This document shows positions 58,188-64,000 of a DNA stretch of 64,000 nt, in pieces. Source of the stretch: Chloroflexota bacterium. GTDB taxonomy: Bacteria > Chloroflexota > Anaerolineae > Anaerolineales > Villigracilaceae. Made by a program: the position numbers and the translations under genes. The stretch covers positions 1 through 64,000 of the forward strand of contig JACRBN010000018.1 of assembly GCA_016213105.1 (NCBI GenBank), read 5' to 3'. How positions within the stretch are numbered: the first letter of the stretch is position 1; each line of letters starts with the position of its first letter. The notes beneath the pieces are model-generated. The model was not told where the DNA came from. It did no database searches and saw only the letters and a list, made by a program, of their open reading frames with translations.

Positions 58188-59498
58188 CTACATCCAGTGC
58201 AGTTCCCTGGCCTGCTTTTCGAGATCGGCGCGGAAATCGGGATGCGCGATGCCGATCAACTGGCGGGCGCGGTCGCGGATGGTCTTGCCGTACAGGTCGG
58301 CCACGCCGTATTCCGTCACCACGTAATGGACGTGGTTGCGGCTGGTGACCACGCCCGCGCCGGGCTTGAGCATGGCCGCGATGCGCGTGACCAGCGTGCC
58401 ATCGCGCAGGGTGGTGGTGCTGGGCAGGGCAATGATCGGCACGCCGCCCTTGGAGCGCGAGGCGCCATAGATGAAGTCCAACTGGCCGCCGACGCCGCTG
58501 TAGAACTTGGGGCCGATGCTGTCGGCGCACACCTGGCCGGTCAAATCCACCTCGATGGCCGAGTTGATGGCCACCATGCGGTCGTTTTGCGCCACCACGA
58601 AGGGATCATTGATGTATTCGGTGCGATGCAGTTCGATCATCGGGTTGTCGTCGACCCAGTCGTACAGGCGCTTGGAGCCGAGGATGAAGCCCGCCACGAT
58701 CTTGCCGGCGTGCAGGGTCTTGCGTGAATTGTTGAATACGCCCGCATCCACCAGGTCGATGATGCCGTCCGAGAACAACTCGCTGTGAATGCCCAGGTCG
58801 CGTTTGTGCTTGAGGAACCCCAGCACCGCGTCGGGGATCGCGCCGATGCCCATCTGCATGGTGGCGCCGTCGGGGATCAACTCGGCGATGTGGCCCGCGA
58901 TCTTCTCGACCACGTCCTTGTCGCCTTCCTCGCCCATAAGCATCTCGGGGATCGGATAGTCGGTATGCACAATGTGGGTCAGGCGGCTGACGTGGATGAA
59001 GGAATCACCCAGCGTACGCGGCATCTGTTCGTTGACTTCGGCGATGATGACCCGCGCCGACTCGGCGGCCGATTTGGTCAGGCCGACTTCCACGCCCAGG
59101 CTGCAGAAGCCGTGCTCGTCAGGCAGGGACACGTGGATCACGGCCACGTCGATGGGCAGGATGCCGCGCTTGAACAACAGCGGGAATTCAGAAAGCAGCA
59201 CCGGGGTAAAGTCGGCGCGGCCTTCCTGCACCGCCTTGCGGACGTTGCCGCTGATGAACAGCGTGTTGACGCGCAGGTGCCCTTCCATCTCGGGCTTGAC
59301 GTAGTCGGCGGGGCCGATGGTCAGCGCCTGGCAGATTTCAACGTTCTCGAGGTTCGGGGCGTAGTCGACCAGCGCGCCCAACAGCACCTTCGGGACCGAG
59401 ACGTTGCCCGTCAGGAAGATGCGCGTGTTGCTTTTGATGACTTTGACGGCCTGTTCAGCCGTGGTCAGGCGGCTGTTGTAAATATCAATCCAGCCCAT
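58188..59498 (-). CDS. Acetyl-CoA hydrolase / butyrate-type CoA-transferase family protein
   Basis: A 436-residue member of the acetyl-CoA hydrolase/4-hydroxybutyrate CoA-transferase family. Visible: TIGPADYVKPEME, IDVAVIHVSLPDEHGFCSLG, ATMQMGIGAIPDAVLGFL, SGVGGQLDFIYGASRSKGG and VTEYGVADLYGKT near the end. It would exchange or release CoA from acyl-CoA, making acetate or a similar acid. The ATG at 59498 follows GGAGG and overlaps the end of ald by 14 bp. Confidence 0.92.
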   Translation of the reverse strand: MGWIDIYNSRLTTAEQAVKVIKSNTRIFLTGNVSVPKVLLGALVDYAPNLENVEICQALTIGPADYVKPEMEGHLRVNTLFISGNVRKAVQEGRADFTPVLLSEFPLLFKRGILPIDVAVIHVSLPDEHGFCSLGVEVGLTKSAAESARVIIAEVNEQMPRTLGDSFIHVSRLTHIVHTDYPIPEMLMGEEGDKDVVEKIAGHIAELIPDGATMQMGIGAIPDAVLGFLKHKRDLGIHSELFSDGIIDLVDAGVFNNSRKTLHAGKIVAGFILGSKRLYDWVDDNPMIELHRTEYINDPFVVAQNDRMVAINSAIEVDLTGQVCADSIGPKFYSGVGGQLDFIYGASRSKGGVPIIALPSTTTLRDGTLVTRIAAMLKPGAGVVTSRNHVHYVVTEYGVADLYGKTIRDRARQLIGIAHPDFRADLEKQARELHWM

Positions 59499-60588
59499 CT
59501 TCCACCTCCGTGCGATCGGTCCTGCGGTGCATGTGATGCAGTTTGCCCGCATGGGTCACGACCGAGGACTCGATCGCTTCGTTTTCTTGCATGGCTTTTT
59601 CGATACCCTTCCCGGCAATCTCGACGATAAATGGGATTGCCGCATTGACGAAGGCGTGCGTGGCCGTGCGGGCCACCACGCCGGGCATGTTCGGCACACA
59701 GTAGTGCAGGATGCCTTCCTCGACATAAGTGGGACGGTCGTGCGTGGTCGGGCGCGAGGTCTCGACACAGCCGCCCTCGTCGATGCTTACATCGATCACG
59801 ACCGAGCGCGGCTTCATGGCCCGCACCACCTCACGCGACACCAGGATCGGGGCGCGTTCGCCGGGGATCAGCACGGCACCCACCACCACGTCGGCGTAGG
59901 CCGTGGCGCGTTCGATGTTGCGCTTCGTTGACATCATCGTCGCCACGCCGGGGAAATGATCCGCGATGCGTTGCAGCGCGAGGATGTTGATATCGATCAC
60001 GGTGACGTGCGCACCCAACCCCAGGAAGCCGCGCGTGGCATTTCTGCCCACCACGCCCGCGCCCAGGATAACCACCTCGGCCGGCGGGACGCCGGGCACG
60101 CCGCCGATCAAAATACCCTTGCCGCCCCAGTTGTTCTGGAGCAGGCGCGCCGCCGTCTGCGCGGCCATCATGCCACCGATCTGGCTGAACGGGCGTAGGA
60201 CCGGCAGAGATCCGTCTGCCATTTGGATCTGCTCGTACGAGAGCGCCGTGATCTCTTTCTTGAGCAGAACATCCACCTTGTCCTGTTGGGCCGAGGCCAG
60301 GTGCAGCAGCCCCATCAGCGCAGTGCCCGGCTGGAGCCATTCCAGTTCCTCTTTCATCGGGCGGGCCACCTTGAGCAGCAGATCGGCGCGGCCAAAGACC
60401 TCGTCCGGAGAGTAGGCCAGGCGCGCGCCCGCCTTTTCGTATTCGAGGTCGCTGAAGCCTGCGCCCACACCCGCATCATGTTCGAGGTAGACCTTGTGCC
60501 CAAGCTGGGTCAGAATTTCCACGCCAGCCGGAGACATGCCCACGCGATACTCGAACGGGCGTCGTTCCTTTGGAATTCCTATGTTCAT
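59485..60588 (-). CDS. ald: Alanine dehydrogenase
   Basis: A 367-residue NAD-dependent enzyme converting L-alanine to pyruvate and ammonia (reversibly). MNIGIPKERRPFEYRVGMSP is the family N-terminus; HDAGVGAGFSD, KVARPMKEE, then the Rossmann motif VVILGAGVVGRNATRGFLGLGAHVTVID and the C-terminal TTHDRPTYVEEGILHYCVPNMPG. GGAGGACTCC precedes the ATG at 60588; the frame upstream is not coding. A hairpin lies in the gap to rocD. Confidence 0.96.
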   Translation of the reverse strand: MNIGIPKERRPFEYRVGMSPAGVEILTQLGHKVYLEHDAGVGAGFSDLEYEKAGARLAYSPDEVFGRADLLLKVARPMKEELEWLQPGTALMGLLHLASAQQDKVDVLLKKEITALSYEQIQMADGSLPVLRPFSQIGGMMAAQTAARLLQNNWGGKGILIGGVPGVPPAEVVILGAGVVGRNATRGFLGLGAHVTVIDINILALQRIADHFPGVATMMSTKRNIERATAYADVVVGAVLIPGERAPILVSREVVRAMKPRSVVIDVSIDEGGCVETSRPTTHDRPTYVEEGILHYCVPNMPGVVARTATHAFVNAAIPFIVEIAGKGIEKAMQENEAIESSVVTHAGKLHHMHRRTDRTEVEDGLD

Positions 60589-60609
60589 GGAGTCCTCCAC
60601 ATCAATGAC

Positions 60610-60633
60610 CCTGAAGGCTTCGAGGCCTTCAGG
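60610..60633. other. Hairpin between rocD and ald
   Basis: Arms CCTGAAGGC (60610-60618) / GCCTTCAGG (60625-60633), six-base loop, no T run. Likely an mRNA-processing or stability hairpin within the operon. Confidence 0.55.
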
Positions 60634-60641
60634 CTTGTACA

Positions 60642-61844
60642 TTACGCCATATTCAATACTTCGCGAATATGCGGCAAAGCCCAATCGATCGTTTCCCGGT
60701 CGATCACCAGCGGCGGGGCAAAGCGGATGACGTTGTCGTGCGTTTCCTTGGCCAGGATGCCGCGCGACTTCAACTGCTCGCAGAAACGGCGCGCCCCGCC
60801 CGCCTCGGGTTTCAATTCCACGCCGATCAACAGGCCGCGTCCGCGCACTTCCTTGATGTGCGGGCTGGGGATCTCGCTCAACTGCTCGACAAAGTATTCG
60901 CCGAGTTCGGCCGCGCGTTCGGCCAGCTTCTCGTCACGGATGACCTTGAGGGCCGCGCGCGCCACAGCCGCCGCCAGCGGATTCCCTCCGAAGGTGGAAC
61001 CGTGCTCGCCCGGCGTGAACAGGCCCAGGATCGGCTCATCGGCCAGCACCGCCGAGACGGGGTAGAAACCGCCCGCCATGGCCTTGCCGATGATAACCAC
61101 GTCCGGGCGCACATCCTCGTGCTGCGAGGCGAACAGTTTGCCCGTGCGTCCCAGGCCGGTCTGGATCTCGTCCGCAATGAACAGGACGTTATTCTTTTTG
61201 CAAAGTTCGGAAACTGCCTTGAGGTATCCCGCGGGCGGGATGACGACCCCCGCCTCGCCCTGGATCGGCTCCAGCATCACCGCCGCCGTGTTGGGCGTGA
61301 TGGCTTTTTCGAGCGCTTCGATGTCGCCATAGGTGACGGTGACAAAGCCGGGCGTGAACGGACCGAAGTCATCACGATAATGGGGTTCGGTCGAGAACGA
61401 AACGATGGTCACGGTACGGCCGTGGAAGTTGCCCGAGGCCACGATGATCTCGGCCTGGTGACGCGGCACGCCCTTGACCTGGTAGGCCCATTTGCGCGCC
61501 AGCTTGACCGCCGTCTCGACCGCTTCCGCGCCCGAGTTCATCGGCAGGGACATCCCGTAGCCGGTCATCTCGGAGAGTTCCTTGTACAGCAGGGGCAGTT
61601 GATCGTTGCGGAAGGCGCGCGAGGTCAGCGTGACCTTGCCCGCCTGTTCGATCAACGTCTTGAGAATGGCGGGATGCACATGCCCCTGGTTGACCGCCGA
61701 GTAGGCGCTCAGGCAGTCGAGGTACTTTTTGCCGTCCACGTCGTACACCCAGACCCCCTCCGCCCGTTCGATCACCACATCCAGCGGATGATAGTTGTGG
61801 GCGCCGTATTGTTCTTCCATCGTAATAAAGTCTTTGGAATTCAT
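60642..61844 (-). CDS. rocD: Ornithine aminotransferase
   Basis: A 400-residue PLP enzyme of the class III aminotransferase group, closest in its features to ornithine--oxo-acid transaminase. It opens [21 protein letters not shown], then [18 protein letters not shown], the PLP loop [13 protein letters not shown] and the Lys site [16 protein letters not shown]. It converts ornithine to glutamate semialdehyde. Neighbouring argF makes or uses ornithine, so the pair points to arginine/ornithine metabolism. Confidence 0.95.
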   Translation of the reverse strand: MNSKDFITMEEQYGAHNYHPLDVVIERAEGVWVYDVDGKKYLDCLSAYSAVNQGHVHPAILKTLIEQAGKVTLTSRAFRNDQLPLLYKELSEMTGYGMSLPMNSGAEAVETAVKLARKWAYQVKGVPRHQAEIIVASGNFHGRTVTIVSFSTEPHYRDDFGPFTPGFVTVTYGDIEALEKAITPNTAAVMLEPIQGEAGVVIPPAGYLKAVSELCKKNNVLFIADEIQTGLGRTGKLFASQHEDVRPDVVIIGKAMAGGFYPVSAVLADEPILGLFTPGEHGSTFGGNPLAAAVARAALKVIRDEKLAERAAELGEYFVEQLSEIPSPHIKEVRGRGLLIGVELKPEAGGARRFCEQLKSRGILAKETHDNVIRFAPPLVIDRETIDWALPHIREVLNMA

Positions 61845-61878
61845 TCATTACCTTTCGATATCAAGGGGATTCATGAAT

Positions 61879-61903
61879 GTGCGGGGTCCGACGGACCCCG
61901 CAC
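61879..61903. other. Hairpin between argF and rocD
   Basis: Perfect 11-bp stem GTGCGGGGTCC (61879-61889) / GGACCCCGCAC (61893-61903), three-base loop, no T run. Confidence 0.6.
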
Positions 61904-61918
61904 AACGGTTGGTTGGTA

Positions 61919-62842
61919 TCAGGCTGCGCCCAGAAGACGGGCGAGGATGGCCTTTTGCGCATGCAGGCGGTTATGCGCCTGCGGGAAGATGACCGAATGT
62001 GGGCCATCCGCCACTTCATCCGTCAACTCGTGGTTGCGGTGGGCGGGCAGGCAGTGCATCACGATCACGTCCTTGTCCGCTTCGCTCACGAGCTGGGCGT
62101 TGACCTGGAAGGGTGGGAAGACCTTCTCGCGTTTGGCGGTCTCCTCCTCCTGGCCCATACTGGTCCAGGTGTCGGTGTAGATGACGTGCGCCCCCTTGAC
62201 CGCCTCGTGCGGGTCGCGCAGATATTTGAACTGGCTGCCGGTTTTCGCGGCGATCTTCTCCGCGACCTCGACGGCCTTGGGAGTCAGATCGTATCCCTCG
62301 GGGCTGGCCAGGGTGAAGTTCCAGCCGAGCTGCGCCGAGGCGTGCATGAGCGAGACGGCCACGTTATTGCCGTCGCCCACGAAGGTCACGTTCAGGCCTT
62401 TGGCCTTGCCGAACTTCTCCTGGATGGTGAGCGCATCGGCCATGCCCTGACAGGGATGGTTGTAATCGCTCAGACCGTTGATGACCGGGATGCTCGACCA
62501 CTTGGCCAGTTCGAGCACGTGCGCGTGATCGAAGACGCGCGCCATCAGCACCTGCACGTAGCCCGAGAGCACCCGCGCAATATCCGAAATGGCTTCGCGC
62601 TTGCCGAGGCCGATCTCGTTCGGGGAAAGATAGAGGGCGTCGCCGCCCATGTGCCGCATGGCCATGTCGAACGAAACGCGCGTGCGCAGGCTGGGCTTCT
62701 GGAAGATCATACCAAGCACCTTGCCCGCGAACTGGGGTCCGTTCCCGCCTTCGAAGTGCTGCTTCTTCAACTTGACGGCCACATCCAACAGGTCCTGGGT
62801 CTCGTCAGGGGTTAAATCAGAAATCGCCAAAAAATGTTCCAT
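61919..62842 (-). CDS. argF: Ornithine carbamoyltransferase
   Basis: A 307-residue enzyme that joins carbamoyl phosphate and ornithine, or cleaves citrulline in the catabolic direction. Carbamoyl-phosphate loop QKPSLRTRVSF, then NGLSDYNHPCQ and the ornithine/HCLP motif MHCLPAHR. AAGGAG precedes the ATG at 62842. It is first of the minus-strand amino-acid cluster. Biosynthetic and catabolic roles cannot be told apart from sequence alone. Confidence 0.97.
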   Translation of the reverse strand: MEHFLAISDLTPDETQDLLDVAVKLKKQHFEGGNGPQFAGKVLGMIFQKPSLRTRVSFDMAMRHMGGDALYLSPNEIGLGKREAISDIARVLSGYVQVLMARVFDHAHVLELAKWSSIPVINGLSDYNHPCQGMADALTIQEKFGKAKGLNVTFVGDGNNVAVSLMHASAQLGWNFTLASPEGYDLTPKAVEVAEKIAAKTGSQFKYLRDPHEAVKGAHVIYTDTWTSMGQEEETAKREKVFPPFQVNAQLVSEADKDVIVMHCLPAHRNHELTDEVADGPHSVIFPQAHNRLHAQKAILARLLGAA

Positions 62843-62939
62843 GACTTCTCCTTTATGTAGTTGTGAAGTATATCACCAGGATTTTTTCCTGCTACGTTCC
62901 AAGCATCACACTTCCCGAGTGACATCTGTCTAGCGTAAC

Positions 62940-62956
62940 GCGAATTGGCAATTCGC
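62940..62956. repeat. Short palindrome GCGAATT-GGC-AATTCGC
   Basis: Perfect 7-bp arms and a GGC loop, 16 bp from the next similar palindrome. Confidence 0.6.
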
Positions 62957-62972
62957 CCAACGCGTCGATTGT

Positions 62973-62999
62973 GTAGCGCAAATTGGCAATTTGCGCTAC
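62973..62999. repeat. Short palindrome overlapping the MBL-fold gene stop
   Basis: GTAGCGCAAATT-GGC-AATTTGCGCTAC, perfect 12-bp arms. The stop codon of the hydrolase gene (62996-62998) lies inside the right arm, so the element has inserted or grown across the gene end. Confidence 0.7.
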
Positions 63000-63901
63000 C
63001 GCGCCATGCGCACTTTTTTCCAGTAACGGGAAAGTCCGTCCGCCGACATGCCGAGCGGGTTGGCGAGTTCGTAGGCTTTGGTGGCCTCGGGGGAAAGCCC
63101 CATCTCGCGGCCCTCGGCTTCGATCCATTCGGTGAAACTCTGGCGCAATTCCTCGGCGGGCGGGTCATTAACCATGACCTGTTCCAGCCAGCGCGCGGCC
63201 GAGTCCAAGCCCTGCTCCACGGCCTTGAAGTGCCATTCGGGATCGTCGAAGATGCCGAAATGGGTCGGCGCGATGCGCGCGGGATTCAGGCCGCGCATGC
63301 GCGCGATGCTCTCGCGCCAGCGTTCGATGTGCAGTTCGGGCGGCGGCATGGGCACGCGCAGGTAGGGGTACCCCGGGATGCGCACCCCGCCCACGTCCCC
63401 GCTGAAGCACAGATCCTCGAACAGGTAGACGTAGTGATGCTCGGCGTGACCGGGCGTGTTGACCGCCACGAAGCGCAGGTCACCGATGACGATCTCCTCG
63501 CCATCCGCCACCACCCTCAGCCTGGATGCCGTTACCGGCAGGAAGTCGCCCCACAGCATGCCCATGCGTTCCCCATAGATGCGCGTGGCGCTGGCGATCA
63601 ATTTCTCGGGGTGCAGCATGTGCGGCGCACCTACCGGATGCACGATGATTTCCGCGCCCTGCTGCGAGAACCAACCCGCCGCGCCCGCATGGTCGAGATG
63701 GATGTGCGTGAGCAGCACGTGCGTCACATCGCGGGGGGAGAAACCCTCTTTGGCGAGGTCCGCCTCCAGGGCGGGCAGCGTGGAGCCAGGTCCGCTTTCG
63801 ACCAGCACGACGCCGCTCGAATGTCGGATCAAATAGGAGGCAATGGCCTGCGGCCTGCCCTGAAAGTTTAGGTCAAGTGTGGTAACGGGGGTCTTTGCCA
63901 T
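62996..63901 (-). CDS. MBL-fold metallo-hydrolase
   Basis: A 301-residue metallo-beta-lactamase fold protein. The metal motif LLTHIHLDHAGAAGW (HxHxDH) is intact; further ligands are TPGHAEHH and GDVGG, then IAPTHFGIFDDPEWHF. It has a C-terminal helical region of about 80 residues. Substrate unknown; overall like Anaerolineae/Deinococcus hydrolases of the glyoxalase-II-like group. The ATG at 63901 is chosen; it overlaps the end of the next partial gene by 34 bp. Confidence 0.92.
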   Translation of the reverse strand: MAKTPVTTLDLNFQGRPQAIASYLIRHSSGVVLVESGPGSTLPALEADLAKEGFSPRDVTHVLLTHIHLDHAGAAGWFSQQGAEIIVHPVGAPHMLHPEKLIASATRIYGERMGMLWGDFLPVTASRLRVVADGEEIVIGDLRFVAVNTPGHAEHHYVYLFEDLCFSGDVGGVRIPGYPYLRVPMPPPELHIERWRESIARMRGLNPARIAPTHFGIFDDPEWHFKAVEQGLDSAARWLEQVMVNDPPAEELRQSFTEWIEAEGREMGLSPEATKAYELANPLGMSADGLSRYWKKVRMAR

Positions 63902-64000
63902 ATACGGGCATCCTGTACGTTGTAGGTGGCCGAGAAACTGGCCAGCGCCGCGCCCAGGTCGGCGTCGCAATAGATCGGGCAGGTCGGCACACGGCGTTCA
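63868..64000 (-). CDS. C-terminal end of an unidentified gene
   Basis: Runs in from the right edge: about 43 codons with no stop, reading PTCPIYCDADLGAALASFS and ATYNVQDARIWQ, GC-rich third positions, then TAA within the MBL-fold gene. Too short to assign a function. Confidence 0.45.
   Translation of the reverse strand, partial: ERRVPTCPIYCDADLGAALASFSATYNVQDARIWQRPPLPHLT

Noticed and set aside
56562-58727. Plus-strand open frame of 721 codons opposite pyk and the CoA-transferase
   Set aside because: Antisense shadow spanning two well-supported genes; composition typical of GC-rich reverse frames.

Overview
The window reads like a chromosomal segment of a Chloroflexota bacterium, most likely class Anaerolineae. 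I infer this, without a database search, from the fused transaldolase/glucose-6-phosphate isomerase, the Thr/Pro-rich lipoproteins, the many short palindromic repeats at gene ends and the catalogue of divergent signalling and envelope genes. Coding density is high. There is no rRNA, confident tRNA or CRISPR array.

Layout. (1) 1-4568, minus strand: a type I restriction-modification locus (hsdR, then a GIY-YIG cassette and a membrane protein, then hsdM running off the left edge). Palindromic repeats have invaded it: one forms part of the HsdM N-terminus, two bracket the GIY-YIG gene, and a 30-bp direct repeat of the hsdR 3' end flanks that cassette. (2) About 4949-24128: a large exopolysaccharide locus in three blocks. 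One minus block carries a BcsB-like protein and a Wzz-type protein fused to a degenerate GGDEF domain. A divergent plus block carries GT2, GT4 and polysaccharide deacetylase genes. A long minus block carries a membrane degenerate-GGDEF protein, initiating sugar transferase, membrane protein, GNAT, lipoprotein, Wzy/ligase, Wzx, methyltransferase, kinase-like protein and two GT4 genes. A 1288-residue GAF/PAS/HD-GYP sensor (24284-28150) sits just upstream with its own promoter. (3) 28431-36002: glutaredoxin-like protein, lipoprotein, an OmpR-type two-component system divergent from a YtkA-like/di-haem peroxidase operon, a NYN-OST-HTH protein and small proteins. (4) 36056-43378: radical SAM protein and a pentose-phosphate operon (tkt, small protein, rpiB, tal-pgi) carrying an inserted four-helix-bundle gene. 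(5) 43552-55855: DUF429, TlpA with an Lgt-like protein, a response regulator, Fe-S protein, MscS channel, a GT4, an uncharacterised two-gene pair, and an alanyl-tRNA editing protein. (6) 55978-56409: a decayed transposase. (7) 56646-62842: argF, rocD, ald, a CoA-transferase/hydrolase and pyk on one strand, which together look like amino-acid fermentation with ATP formation, followed by an MBL-fold hydrolase.

The most interesting system is the exopolysaccharide locus. Each of the three c-di-GMP-type domains next to it (two GGDEF-like, one HD-GYP) has lost key catalytic residues, and a BcsB homologue is present without a recognisable BcsA in the window. This suggests an envelope polymer machine controlled by degenerate c-di-GMP domains acting as sensors or scaffolds. 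Second is an apparent OmpR-family operator (three direct repeats at exact 11-bp spacing) between the two-component genes and the peroxidase operon. Third is the GIY-YIG cassette in the 3' end of hsdR.
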